From the NCBI RefSeq assembly GCF_907164845.1, contig NZ_OU015430.1, forward strand, positions 124,001-188,000: 64,000 nucleotides of DNA. The letters run 5' to 3'. This document shows, one piece after another, positions 27,271 to 36,157 of this stretch. The DNA comes from Lysobacter luteus. GTDB taxonomy: Bacteria; Pseudomonadota; Gammaproteobacteria; Xanthomonadales; Xanthomonadaceae. The notes beneath the pieces were generated by a model. That model was not told the origin of the DNA and searched no databases. It worked only from the letters and a program-made list of their open reading frames with translations. The translations under genes were made by a program, and so were the position numbers. Numbering within the stretch: the first letter of the stretch is position 1; the number at the start of each line of letters is the position of its first letter.

Positions 27271-29967
27271 TCAGAACTTGTAGTTCACGCCCAGCAGGTA
27301 CGTGCGGCCGAACTCGAAATACTGGTGCGGGCGCTCGCTGAGGCCATCGTGGATGGTGCGGTAGGGCTCGTTCTCCAGGTTATTGACCTGCAGCAGCAGC
27401 GACAGGTCCTGCATCGGGCCGTCCTGGAAGGTGTAGCCCAGCTGCAGGTCGGTCACCGACTCGCCGTCGAAGTACACCTTGCTGCGGTCGCCACCCGCAC
27501 CCTGCACCTCGCCGAGGAAACGCGAGCGCTTGCGGTGGGCAACGCGCGCGGAGAAGCCGAAGCGCTCGTAGTACGCGGTGATGTTGGACACGTAGCGCGA
27601 CAAGCCCGGCAACGGCTCGGTGGTGCCGGGGCCGAGCGGCTCGATCTCGCTGTCGGTCTCGGAGTAGCTGGCCACTACGCCGAAGCCTTCCAGCGGCGCC
27701 CACACCAGGTCCAGTGGCACCGACACCGCCAGCTCGAAGCCGTCGAGCGTGCCGCCCTCGCCATTCATCGGCTGGCTGTACTCGCCCTGCCACCAGTTGT
27801 CCGGGAGCAGCGCCGGGTCGAAGTCCATCGGAATCGGCAACTGGCGGTAGTCGAACTCGGTGGTCTGGTTGTAGATGTAGGTCTTGAGGTCCTTGTAGAA
27901 GTACGCGGCGCTGACGTAGCCCTTGCCGCCGAAGTACTTCTCGTAGGACACGTCGTAGGCGTCGGCCAGCCACGGCTCCAGTTCCGGGTTGCCGCCGCCG
28001 CCGGTGAGGATGCCGCGCTGCGCGTCATAGCCGTAACCGGCATTGGCGCGCAGGTCGTCCATCCGCGGCCGCGCCATCTGCCGTGCGGCGGCGACGCGCA
28101 CCATCTGGTCGGCGGGCAGCTCGAACGACAGGTTCAGGCTCGGCAGCACTTCGGTGCTGGACGCGCCGCGCGTAGCTGCCTCGCCCAGCGCCACGCCCTG
28201 GAAGGTCGCCACGCCGGTGGAGGTCTGGTCGACGCTGACCAGCTGCGCGCCGATATTGCCGCGCACCGGGATGGAACCCAGGTCGGTATCGATGTCGGCC
28301 TGCACGTAGAACGTCGAGACCTCCTCGTCGACTTCCCAGTTCTTGTTGGAGATGTCCGCGTGGTCCTTGCGCCACAGGTGGAACACGCCGTCGTTGAACA
28401 TCGCCAGCGCATCAAGCCCGAGCACGCCGGGCAGGCCGAAGTGGCCGAACGAGGTGTCGGTGACGTACTGCGCCGGGATCACGCCCTCGACGTTCTCCGT
28501 GCAGGCCGCGGTCATGCACAGGGTCGCCTCCGACGAGGCGCGGCTCTTGGTGCGGTCGGTCAGGTTGGCGCCGAAGTGCAGCGCGCTGACAAAGCCGGTG
28601 TCGAAGGTGCGGGTCAGGTCGATCCGCAGCGAGGTCAGCGCGTCGCGCACCTCGAAGTCCTTCAGGTAACCGGCCTGGGCGCGCTCGCCACCCCAGCCAC
28701 CCGGGTCGAACATCCGCAGGCCGTCCGGGTTGGTGTAGTCCTGGCCCAGGGTGAAGTCGAAGTAGCCGTTCGGGTTGTAGGCCAGGTCGACGGTGTCGCG
28801 GCCGCCGTCCGGCAGGCCGGCGTACACCTCGAGGATGCGCTCGTTGCGCTTGGCCGACGAATGGCCCAGGTCGGTGGTGACCGTCCAGTTGGGCGTGATC
28901 GCGATGGCCTGGTTCCACCCGAACGCGAACATGTCGTCGTCGGCCGCGTTGTAGTCGTTGCGCACCACGATCGGCTTGACGTTCTCCCAATGGGCTTCGG
29001 TCATGGTGCCGCTGTCGTTGGTGGTGCCGCCGACCAGGGTCGAACCGTTGCCCCACACCAGGCCCATCTGCAGGCCGCGCTTGGCCTCTTCCTTGTCGAA
29101 CTGCGAGTAGAAGACGTCAAGGGTGGAGTGGTACTGGTCGCTGGGCTTCCACTCCAGCACGCCCATCAGGCCGTCGCGCTGGTTGTCGCCCTCGATCGCG
29201 TGCAGGTTGGCACCGCCCAGCACGCCGTTGTCGTAGCCCCAGGACTCGAACTGCCGGCCCTGGGTCGGGTTGTCCATGCGTGCATAGCCGACCGCGATGC
29301 CGACGGTGTCGTCGGCGAACTGGTCGATGTAGGAGATGCTGGCGCGGCTGCCCCACTCGTCGCTGTCCTCCAGCCGGTTCATGTCACCGCGCAGGTTTAC
29401 GGCAGTGACGCGCTCGGCGAACGACAGCGGGCGCACGGTACGCAGGTCGACCGTGCCGGACAGGCCCTGGCCGACCAGCTGCGCATCGGGGGTCTTGTAG
29501 ACCATCACCTGGCTCATCAGCTCCGACGGGTACTGGTCGAACTCCACGCCGCGGTTGTTGCCGAGGCTGACCTGCTCGCGGCCGTTGAGCAGCGTGGTGG
29601 AGAAGTCGCCGGCAAAGCCGCGGATGTTGATCTCCTGCGGGCGGTTGCCGAAGCGCTGCGCGGTGAGGCCGGGCAGGCGCGCGAGCGAGTCGGCGATCGA
29701 CATGTCCGGCAACTTGCCGATGTCCTCGGCCGAGACCGACTCGACGATGGAGGTGGAGGTGCGCTTGGCTTCGATGGCGTCCTCGATGCCGCGGCGGATG
29801 CCGGTAACGGTGACGCGGTCCAGCTCGGTGGCGTCGTCGGCCGGGGTGGCGGTCTCTTCGGGCGGGGCCTGCCGGTCTGCGTTCGCGCTGGCGTCCTGCG
29901 CCTGTGCGGCGGTGGCGATCATCAGCGTCGCCGTGGCCAGCGCCACGCTCAGCAGGTTGCGTTTCAT
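27271..29967 (-). CDS. TonB-dependent receptor, probable maltodextrin/oligosaccharide uptake
   Basis: 898 aa with signal peptide (MKRNLLSVALATATLMIATAAQA). The TonB box is likely LDRVTVTG (about residue 48), followed by the plug (SVSAEDIGKLPDMSIADSLARLPG, INIRGF) and the barrel ending LGVNYKF with terminal phenylalanine. It is of the large xanthomonad/Caulobacter carbohydrate-receptor type. It is divergent from a secreted amylase, with the LacI-type operator at 30116 between them, which argues for alpha-glucan fragments as ligand. Ligand is inferred from context, not from residues. Confidence 0.85.
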   Translation of the reverse strand: MKRNLLSVALATATLMIATAAQAQDASANADRQAPPEETATPADDATELDRVTVTGIRRGIEDAIEAKRTSTSIVESVSAEDIGKLPDMSIADSLARLPGLTAQRFGNRPQEINIRGFAGDFSTTLLNGREQVSLGNNRGVEFDQYPSELMSQVMVYKTPDAQLVGQGLSGTVDLRTVRPLSFAERVTAVNLRGDMNRLEDSDEWGSRASISYIDQFADDTVGIAVGYARMDNPTQGRQFESWGYDNGVLGGANLHAIEGDNQRDGLMGVLEWKPSDQYHSTLDVFYSQFDKEEAKRGLQMGLVWGNGSTLVGGTTNDSGTMTEAHWENVKPIVVRNDYNAADDDMFAFGWNQAIAITPNWTVTTDLGHSSAKRNERILEVYAGLPDGGRDTVDLAYNPNGYFDFTLGQDYTNPDGLRMFDPGGWGGERAQAGYLKDFEVRDALTSLRIDLTRTFDTGFVSALHFGANLTDRTKSRASSEATLCMTAACTENVEGVIPAQYVTDTSFGHFGLPGVLGLDALAMFNDGVFHLWRKDHADISNKNWEVDEEVSTFYVQADIDTDLGSIPVRGNIGAQLVSVDQTSTGVATFQGVALGEAATRGASSTEVLPSLNLSFELPADQMVRVAAARQMARPRMDDLRANAGYGYDAQRGILTGGGGNPELEPWLADAYDVSYEKYFGGKGYVSAAYFYKDLKTYIYNQTTEFDYRQLPIPMDFDPALLPDNWWQGEYSQPMNGEGGTLDGFELAVSVPLDLVWAPLEGFGVVASYSETDSEIEPLGPGTTEPLPGLSRYVSNITAYYERFGFSARVAHRKRSRFLGEVQGAGGDRSKVYFDGESVTDLQLGYTFQDGPMQDLSLLLQVNNLENEPYRTIHDGLSERPHQYFEFGRTYLLGVNYKF

Positions 29968-30115
29968 GTTCAAGGTGTCCCCTCCACTACGCGGAATGCC
30001 GGTGCCCGGACATGGGCGATTACACGCCCCGGGCCGTTCGTTCGCGCTCCGGAACGACGGCCGTTCCCCAGGCGCAGGGCGATGGTAGTCGTGTGAAACC
30101 CCGCACAAATTGCGC

Positions 30116-30129
30116 TGCAAACGTATTCA
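30116..30129. promoter_or_regulatory. LacI-type operator between TonB receptor and amylase
   Basis: TGCAAACGTATTCA, the exact reverse complement of TGAATACGTTTGCA at 56576. It sits in the 255-bp divergent promoter region and could control both genes. Confidence 0.75.
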
Positions 30130-30222
30130 TTGGCGCGGCCGTGTTGCACCCGGCGTGCCGCAACACTGCTGTGGAATAGTGGGGCGCGCATTCATCGGCC
30201 GCATCGCGGCAGGGGCGGCCAG

Positions 30223-32859
30223 GTGCGATACGGACAGCGGACAAGGCGTGCGCGGGGGTTGGTGCTGGGACTGGCACTGGGCATGTGGGCTGTCATCGCG
30301 AACGCCTCGGCCAGCGATGGCGCACTGCACGTGCCGTCGCCGGACTGGCGCGACCAGGTCATCTACTTCGTGCTGGTCGACCGCTTCGATGACGGCGACC
30401 CGGCCAACAATGACCAGGGTGCTGGCGAGTACGACCCGTCCGACCCGTCGCGCTACAGCGGCGGCGACCTGGCCGGCGTCACCCGGCGGATCGATTACAT
30501 CAAGGGCCTCGGCGCGACCGCGGTGTGGATCACCCCGCCGGTTGCCGGCCAGTGGCTCAACCCGGGCGCCAGCTACGGCGGTTACCACGGTTACTGGGCC
30601 AGCGACTTCAGCGCGGTCGACCCGCACTACGGCACGCTCGACGACTACCGCGCGCTGTCGCGCGTGCTGCACGGGCAGGGCATGTACCTGGTGCAGGACG
30701 TGGTGGTGAACCACGCCGGCGACTGGCTCGACTGCACCGGCGATGCCGACCCCGCGCGCGACTGCCGGCTGCGCACCGACCCTCAGGGGCGCCGCGCGCC
30801 GCTGCAGCCACCGTTCGACCGCAACGACCCGGCCAACCCGGACGAGCGCGCGGCCGGCATCTATCACTGGACGCCGGAGATCACCGACTTCACCGACCGC
30901 CGGCAGGAGCTCGACTTCGCGCTGGCCGGCCTCGACGACCTCGACACCCGCAACCCGGCGGTGCGCGACGCCTTGCGCGCGTCGTACGGCCACTGGGTCC
31001 GCGAGGTCGGCGTCGATGCGTTCCGGGTCGATACCGCGTTCCACGTGCCGGCGGCGTTCTTCGCCGACTTCCTGCACAGCGCCGACGCCGACGCACCGGG
31101 CATCGCGCGCGTCGCCGCCGCCTCCGGGCGCGACGACTTCCTCGCGTTCGGCGAAGGCTTCGGCAGCGACGCGCCGTTCGACGACACCCAGGCGCGCAAG
31201 CTCGACGCGTACATGCGCACGCCCGGCGGGCTGCCGTCGATGATCAACTTCCCGCTGTACGGCAGCCTCGGCGACGTGTTCGCGCGGGGCGCGCCGACCG
31301 CGCAGCTGCGCCACCGCATCGAGTCGATGCTGGCGCTGCATGCCGACCCGCAGCGCATGCCGAGCTTCATCGACAACCACGACGTCGACCGGTTCCTGGC
31401 CGGTGGCGACGTGCCGGCGCTCAAGCAGGCCCTGCTGGCGATGCTGACCCTGCCGGGCATCCCCGTCATCTATTACGGCACCGAGCAGGGCTTCGCCGAA
31501 CGGCGTGCGTCGATGTTCGCCGGCGGGGTGGGCAGCGGCGGGCGCGGGCACTTCGACACCGCCACGCCGCTGTACCGCTACCTGCAAAGCGCCATCGCCC
31601 TGCGTCGTGACCACCCGCTGTTCTCGCGCGGCGTGCCGACCGTGCTGGCGGACAACCCGGCCGCCGCCGGCGCGATTGCGTGGCGCACCGACCATGACGG
31701 CGAGTCGGCACTGGTGGTGCTCAACAGCGCCGGACATGCCGCCCTGCTTGATCGCGTCGACGTGGCCGCGCCTGCCGGCACGCGCCTGCGCGGGCTGTTC
31801 GGCATCGACGGTACGCCGCCCGACCTTGTCGTCGGCGCGGACGGCCGGCTGACCCTGGCGCTGCCGCCACGCAGCGGCATGGTCTGGCGCATCGAACCGC
31901 CCGCCACCGGGGTGGCAACGCCGACCACACCACCACCGGCTGCGCCGACCATCGATCCAATCCAGCGCCACGGCGGCACGGCGCAACCAACCGTCACCGG
32001 CGACCTGTACCTGACCGGCACCGCCCGTCCTGGCCACGCGTTCCAGCTGGTGGTCGACGGCAACCTGGAAGCCGCAACCGACGTGCAGGCCGACAGCGAC
32101 GGCCGCTGGCGCGCAACGGTCCGCACCGACGGCATGACCGACCCCGTCCTCGCGCATCGCGTCGTCGCATGGGACCCCGACAGCGGCACCGCCGGCGACG
32201 CACGTGGCTTCCGCGTTGCACTCGACTGGACATTGCGGGCCGACCACGCCGACCCGCGGGGCGACGACACCGGCCCCACCGGGCGTTATGTCTACCCGCT
32301 CGACCCCGGCTGGCGCGGCCTGCACCCGGCCGACATCGAACGCGTACGCGTCTGGACCGCCGGCGGCGCCCTGCGTTTCGAACTCACCGTGCGTGGCATC
32401 AGCAAGGGCTGGAACCCAGCCAACGGCTTCGACCGGGCCGCGTTCACCGCGTACCTGCAGTTGCCAGGCCGCGACGATGGCACCCGCACCATGCCGCAAC
32501 AGCACGCCAACCTGCCGGACGGCATGCAGTGGCACCGCCGGCTGCGCGCCCACGGCTGGTCCAACGTGCTGACCACGCCGCGGGGCGCCAGCGACACAGA
32601 CGAAGGCACCCTTGTCACCCCGGGGGCGACCATCGCCGTCGACCATGCCGCACGCACCATTACCTTCACCCTGCCGGCGACGGCACTCGGCCAGCCGGAA
32701 TCACTGGAGGGCGCGCGGCTGCACGTGACCACCTGGGATTACGACGGGGGTTATCGGCCGCTGGCGGCGGAAGCGGGGCCAATGACGTTTGGTGGAGGGG
32801 AGCAGGATGGGGCCAGGGTTATGGACGAGGTGACGGTGTCGCTCGGACGTGCGGAGTGA
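30223..32859 (+). CDS. Secreted GH13 alpha-amylase-type enzyme with C-terminal glucodextranase-like domain
   Basis: 878 aa from GTG 30223; a signal peptide (GLVLGLALGMWAVIANASAS) supports this start over the longer frame. The (beta/alpha)8 domain has DVVVNHAGDW, the nucleophile D270 in FRVDTAFHVP, the acid E311 in FGEGF and the transition-state aspartate D387 in SFIDNHDVDRF. After a linker rich in Thr/Pro, a Gly/Thr-rich module and a C-terminal domain (YVYPLDPGWRGLHPADIERV) resemble the glucodextranase C-terminal module that binds surfaces or glucans. Acts outside the cytoplasm on starch-like polymers; product size unknown. Confidence 0.88.
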   Translation: MRYGQRTRRARGLVLGLALGMWAVIANASASDGALHVPSPDWRDQVIYFVLVDRFDDGDPANNDQGAGEYDPSDPSRYSGGDLAGVTRRIDYIKGLGATAVWITPPVAGQWLNPGASYGGYHGYWASDFSAVDPHYGTLDDYRALSRVLHGQGMYLVQDVVVNHAGDWLDCTGDADPARDCRLRTDPQGRRAPLQPPFDRNDPANPDERAAGIYHWTPEITDFTDRRQELDFALAGLDDLDTRNPAVRDALRASYGHWVREVGVDAFRVDTAFHVPAAFFADFLHSADADAPGIARVAAASGRDDFLAFGEGFGSDAPFDDTQARKLDAYMRTPGGLPSMINFPLYGSLGDVFARGAPTAQLRHRIESMLALHADPQRMPSFIDNHDVDRFLAGGDVPALKQALLAMLTLPGIPVIYYGTEQGFAERRASMFAGGVGSGGRGHFDTATPLYRYLQSAIALRRDHPLFSRGVPTVLADNPAAAGAIAWRTDHDGESALVVLNSAGHAALLDRVDVAAPAGTRLRGLFGIDGTPPDLVVGADGRLTLALPPRSGMVWRIEPPATGVATPTTPPPAAPTIDPIQRHGGTAQPTVTGDLYLTGTARPGHAFQLVVDGNLEAATDVQADSDGRWRATVRTDGMTDPVLAHRVVAWDPDSGTAGDARGFRVALDWTLRADHADPRGDDTGPTGRYVYPLDPGWRGLHPADIERVRVWTAGGALRFELTVRGISKGWNPANGFDRAAFTAYLQLPGRDDGTRTMPQQHANLPDGMQWHRRLRAHGWSNVLTTPRGASDTDEGTLVTPGATIAVDHAARTITFTLPATALGQPESLEGARLHVTTWDYDGGYRPLAAEAGPMTFGGGEQDGARVMDEVTVSLGRAE

Positions 32860-33054
32860 CCCGACTGCATCGCCGCGTCGCGGCCGCGCTATGCGGCATA
32901 TTTGCAGCGGTAAGAGATACCGCCGCTGAAACGCGGCATTTCCCGGGACCTGCGATGGGTCACTTTGTCGTGAGAGCTCGCTGTTGTAAGCGTCCCATGG
33001 CTTCTGCGACGGGGTACCATCCGGAATACACCCCGTTTTTGGGGTCTACTAAGT
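32860..33054. other. Left flank of the cassette array, no integrase
   Basis: 195 bases from the amylase stop to the first cassette boundary. They contain a small hairpin (ACCCC-GTTTTT-GGGGT, 33030-33045) ten bases before GTTAGC. This is where attI and the integrase promoter would lie in a complete integron, but there is no intI gene on either strand. Confidence 0.6.
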
Positions 33055-33068
33055 GTTAGCACCCACAA

Positions 33069-33674
33069 ATGACTCAGCTGCCATCTGATGCTATTGAGCT
33101 CTTAGCCTTTCTGCTGCCCGGGTTCGCAGCGGCCTGGCTCTTCTACGGTCTTACATCTCACGCGAAACCCTCACAGTTTGAGCGCGTCGTACAAGCACTA
33201 ATCTTTACATTCGTAATTCAGGCGTTCCTCCCTCTTCTTAGATGGGCTCTGATCGGTTTCGGATCCGTCCTAGCATTCGCACCTTGGAGCAAAGAATCGG
33301 AGTTGCTGGGGTCGCTGTTTCTTGCGGTCATCCTCGGTGGACTAATCGCTTACTGCACAAACAACGATTTATTCCATAGAAGGCTTAGATCGTTTGGCTT
33401 TACGTCACGCACATCTCACCCATCCGAGTGGTTTTGCGCTTTCACCGAGCATGTCACTTACATCATCCTCCATCTCAAGGATGGCCGGAGACTTTACGGC
33501 TGGCCCAAAGAATGGCCTATAGACCCACAAAGAGGTCAATTTTATATCCAAGTCCCAAGCTGGATTGACGATGACGGTAATCCCATTGATCTGACACAGC
33601 TAGACGGAATACTTGTGAATGTTCAAGATGTCGAGTGGGTTGAATTCCTGCGATATGAGGAGCCAAAGAAATGA
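33069..33674 (+). CDS. Cassette 1 gene A: membrane protein, probably DUF6338 family
   Basis: 201 aa. Starts MTQLPSDAIELLAFLLPGFA, with three hydrophobic segments in the first 110 residues followed by a soluble domain (FTEHVTYIILHLKDGRRLYGWPKEWP). The layout of short membrane part plus WPKEWP-type soluble tail resembles DUF6338 proteins, from memory. Function unknown. The start lies 14 bases after the cassette boundary with no evident ribosome site. Its stop overlaps the start of the next small gene (ATGA). Confidence 0.75.
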   Translation: MTQLPSDAIELLAFLLPGFAAAWLFYGLTSHAKPSQFERVVQALIFTFVIQAFLPLLRWALIGFGSVLAFAPWSKESELLGSLFLAVILGGLIAYCTNNDLFHRRLRSFGFTSRTSHPSEWFCAFTEHVTYIILHLKDGRRLYGWPKEWPIDPQRGQFYIQVPSWIDDDGNPIDLTQLDGILVNVQDVEWVEFLRYEEPKK

Positions 33675-33820
33675 CAAACGATAAGAAGAGCTACGACGAT
33701 ACTGTACGCAAAGGTTCTAACCCGCCACCTCCAGGGCGGGGTCACAACGCGAATACGAATCCTCCACCCACGCAGAGCAAGCCTACTCCGCCCCCAAATC
33801 CACCCCCGGCTCGCAAGTGA
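33671..33820 (+). CDS. Cassette 1 gene B: proline-rich 49-aa protein
   Basis: Begins MTNDKKSYDDTVRKGSNPPP and continues as a Pro/Asn/Thr-rich tail ending PPPARK. ATG overlaps the stop of the upstream membrane-protein gene, so translation is probably coupled. Likely disordered. It may be a partner of the membrane protein; not a recognised family. Confidence 0.6.
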   Translation: MTNDKKSYDDTVRKGSNPPPPGRGHNANTNPPPTQSKPTPPPNPPPARK

Positions 33821-33830
33821 CGCAGGTGGG

Positions 33831-33891
33831 TGCTAACAGTTCGTTCAAGCCGAAGCCGCTTCGCGGCTCGGCTTAACTCAGGGCGTTAGGC
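33831..33891 (+). repeat. attC1 (61 bp)
   Basis: R'' TGCTAAC and R' GTTAGGC. Short type with central hairpin GCCGCTTCGCGGC. The first cassette begins GTTAGCACCCAC at 33055, the exact reverse complement of GTGGGTGCTAAC leading into this attC, as expected for one cassette. Confidence 0.92.
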
Positions 33892-33894
33892 GCC

Positions 33895-34194
33895 ATGTCG
33901 AAAACCTCCGCTACCTGGGCAGTCATCGGCATAACGGTCGCCAATCTTGCTTTGGTGGGGTTGAGCTCCATCTTCGCCGTGTACGGTGACGGCTCGCCGG
34001 GAGCTGCACCGCTGGTGTTAGGTGTTGGAGCCGCATGGGTTCTGGGCTTCGCCTGTCGAGGGGCTGCCCTGGTCAATAGGGGCGAGTATCGTGCTGCTGC
34101 CGGGGCCGCAGCAAAAGCGCTGCCGTACGCATTCGCCACTCTTGTTTTGGGTGGATCCCTTGTACTGCTCGTCGCCATCACCTTCGGTTGGTAG
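33895..34194 (+). CDS. Cassette 2: small membrane protein
   Basis: 99 aa with three predicted membrane helices (WAVIGITVANLALVGLSSIF, then VLGVGAAWVLGFACRG, then FATLVLGGSLVLLVAITFGW). The ATG is only ten bases from the GTTAGGC boundary, leaving no room for a normal ribosome site. No family recognised. Confidence 0.7.
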   Translation: MSKTSATWAVIGITVANLALVGLSSIFAVYGDGSPGAAPLVLGVGAAWVLGFACRGAALVNRGEYRAAAGAAAKALPYAFATLVLGGSLVLLVAITFGW

Positions 34195-34203
34195 TCGCGC
34201 TGC

Positions 34204-34322
34204 ACCTAACAGGTCATTCAAGCCGAACCCACTTCGTCCCATTTGCAGGCATAGTCGCTGCTGGGGCATCAGTTCCACTCCCGGCTCACGCGCTGTGGGT
34301 CGGCTTAATTCCGGTGTTAGGG
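34204..34322 (+). repeat. attC2 (119 bp)
   Basis: R'' ACCTAAC, R' GTTAGGG. Its central part differs in sequence from the 112-bp class; L' is TCGGCTTAATTCCGG. Confidence 0.85.
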
Positions 34323-34329
34323 GGCAGGA

Positions 34330-34851
34330 ATGAGATTCGTGGCACTTGTGCTTCTGCTATTCGCAGCTTTTCCGGCCTTGGCTGGAGGTTTTGGCCCATG
34401 GACCTTCGGCATGTCGGCGTATGAGATCAGGGCTGTCGAAAGCCACGGCCCGTATCGCGCGTTCTCTAATGGTGATCTTGAGACATACAGCGCCGATTTT
34501 GGCGGCAAGCGCCAGAACGCCCAGTTCTACCTCAAGGATGGCCGCCTCTGGCGAATCGCTCTTCGTACGTACGAGGGCACTGACATTTCCAAGGCTACGC
34601 AAGTTTGGATAGAGACTTACACCACTCTAAAGAAGCTCTACGGCCCCATGGAAACACCTGGTCTCTCGGGTGAAAGTCTGGTTGCGCTTGCAGAGTCTGC
34701 CAAGGCAATCGCAGCTGATGGCGGCAAGGCTCAAATGGCACCGGTAACGCAACCGGATGCTGAGTTCGTGTTTAGCTCGTTCAACTCTCACACACATGAG
34801 GGCGTGACGTACTACATGGTCACAGTCAACTATGACCAGCCTGCCCCCTAA
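34330..34851 (+). CDS. Cassette 3: secreted protein of unknown function
   Basis: 173 aa. Signal peptide MRFVALVLLLFAAFPALAGG, then a mature domain beginning FGPWTFGMSAYEIRAVESHG, which recalls periplasmic proteins of about 150 residues with one alpha/beta domain. No cysteines noted in the mature part. The TAA stop lies inside the R'' box of attC3. Confidence 0.75.
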   Translation: MRFVALVLLLFAAFPALAGGFGPWTFGMSAYEIRAVESHGPYRAFSNGDLETYSADFGGKRQNAQFYLKDGRLWRIALRTYEGTDISKATQVWIETYTTLKKLYGPMETPGLSGESLVALAESAKAIAADGGKAQMAPVTQPDAEFVFSSFNSHTHEGVTYYMVTVNYDQPAP

Positions 34852-34905
34852 CAATTCATTCAAGCCGAACCCGCTTCGCGGGTCGGCTTAATTCTGGCGT
34901 TAGGC
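34846..34905 (+). repeat. attC3 (60 bp)
   Basis: R'' CCCTAAC, R' GTTAGGC, hairpin CCCGCTTCGCGGG. Short class. Confidence 0.92.
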
Positions 34906-34930
34906 AGCACACAACGAGGGGAGACGCATC

Positions 34931-35200
34931 ATGAAGAAGATCAGCCGATGGCTTGCCGTTTCCGCATTACTGGTAGTGACAGGCACCGTCAGTGCAGCGA
35001 CAGAATATGAGATTGAGGTAGCCCACGACGATGAGCTTTTCATCATCAACGGCGAGAAGTACGAGGCAAAGACCTACTGCTTCGACATGGAGGAGGGCGA
35101 TTCCGTGATCTTCATCGAGGGCAGCGCTTACGGGGCGTGTGCGTCCGCAGAAATCCTTAACCTTCGGACAAAGGAGGTCTGTGAGGTCTGGTGCGAGTGA
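34931..35200 (+). CDS. Cassette 4: small secreted cysteine-containing protein
   Basis: 89 aa. Clear signal peptide (MKKISRWLAVSALLVVTGTVSA) and an acidic mature part of about 66 residues with four cysteines (YCFDMEEG, YGACASAE, EVCEVWCE), likely two disulfides in the periplasm. GAGGGGAG ribosome site. Family unknown. Confidence 0.75.
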   Translation: MKKISRWLAVSALLVVTGTVSAATEYEIEVAHDDELFIINGEKYEAKTYCFDMEEGDSVIFIEGSAYGACASAEILNLRTKEVCEVWCE

Positions 35201-35204
35201 TGCT

Positions 35205-35316
35205 GCCTAACAGTTCGTTCAAGCCGAACCCGCTTCGCTCCACCAACGACATGGCAGAAAGAGCTTGCCATGCTGTTGGCTCCGCTACGCAGGTCGGCTT
35301 AACTCAGGTGTTAGGC
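35205..35316 (+). repeat. attC4 (112 bp, long class)
   Basis: R'' GCCTAAC, R' GTTAGGC. Inner stem ACCAACGACATGGCA pairs with TGCCATGCTGTTGG with one mismatch. Confidence 0.92.
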
Positions 35317-35331
35317 AACAGAGGAAGACTC

Positions 35332-36018
35332 ATGCAGCTCTTAAAGCCCTTAACTTTGTTGTTTATACTTCTGCCATCGGTCGCTCACGCGGAAGACAAG
35401 CTCACGGGGATCGAATACCCAGCCAGTGTAGTTGCACCGGGGACTAGGGATATTTGCGAATCACTAGTAAATGGCTATGCCTCCAGATTTGACCCAATCT
35501 ATGAGCGGTGGGTCGCATCAAGAAAAGAACAAATTGCAGTAGGCAGGCTTGCCATCGCGGCCAAGCTTGATCCGGGGCAAGCAATTGAACAATTTGAGGA
35601 GGCTGCAAGGTGGAAGAACGCTCAAGAGTTCGATGCTGCGAGTGACGAAAAGAAGGCATCTAAATGCGCTTCCTTTTACAACCTGTTTAACTCGTCCCTA
35701 AATCCATCTCAGCCACCTTCTGCAAAGAGTGCTCAACCGTCGTTGCGCCTGTCCTGCGAGCTAATAGAGCCAAAACAAAATAGAAGACTAGACTTCATTG
35801 CGGGCGTTGACTTTGCCAACGGACTTGTCACCCTCGACTCAAAGCTTGAGTATCCCGCGAACATTACAGATTCCAGCATCTCTTGGGAGGTCGAGATTGA
35901 AGGAACTGATTTTTTCTTCAATATCAATCGCTATACGGGTGCAACCCGTTACGGAAACGCAGAGTTCCCATCTATCTACTCCGGAACTTGTCAAAAAGCC
36001 TCTGAAAGGCGTTTTTAG
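35332..36018 (+). CDS. Cassette 5: secreted protein of unknown function
   Basis: 228 aa from ATG 35332 (ribosome site GAGGA). Signal peptide MQLLKPLTLLFILLPSVAHA. The mature part has a helical first half (YASRFDPIYERWVASRKEQI) and a beta-rich second half (LDSKLEYPANITDSSISWEV). The longer frame translates the preceding attC and is not used. No known family. Confidence 0.75.
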   Translation: MQLLKPLTLLFILLPSVAHAEDKLTGIEYPASVVAPGTRDICESLVNGYASRFDPIYERWVASRKEQIAVGRLAIAAKLDPGQAIEQFEEAARWKNAQEFDAASDEKKASKCASFYNLFNSSLNPSQPPSAKSAQPSLRLSCELIEPKQNRRLDFIAGVDFANGLVTLDSKLEYPANITDSSISWEVEIEGTDFFFNINRYTGATRYGNAEFPSIYSGTCQKASERRF

Positions 36019-36032
36019 ATCAAGAGGCTATT

Positions 36033-36144
36033 GACCAACAATTCGTTCAAGCCGAACTTGCTTCGCTACACCAACAACATGGCAGGAAGAGCTTGCCATG
36101 TTGTTGGCTCCGCTACGCAAGTCGGCTTAACTCAGGCGTTAGGC
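36033..36144 (+). repeat. attC5 (112 bp, long class)
   Basis: R'' GACCAAC (one change), R' GTTAGGC. Inner stem CACCAACAACATGGCA with TGCCATGTTGTTGG, perfect. Confidence 0.92.
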
Positions 36145-36157
36145 CTGCTTGGTGAAA

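Noticed and set aside
27070..30096. Long open frame (1008 codons) on the plus strand opposite the TonB receptor
   Set aside because: It is a shadow of a GC-rich gene; translation is Val/Ala/Arg/His-rich with no domain features, while the minus strand reads a complete receptor.
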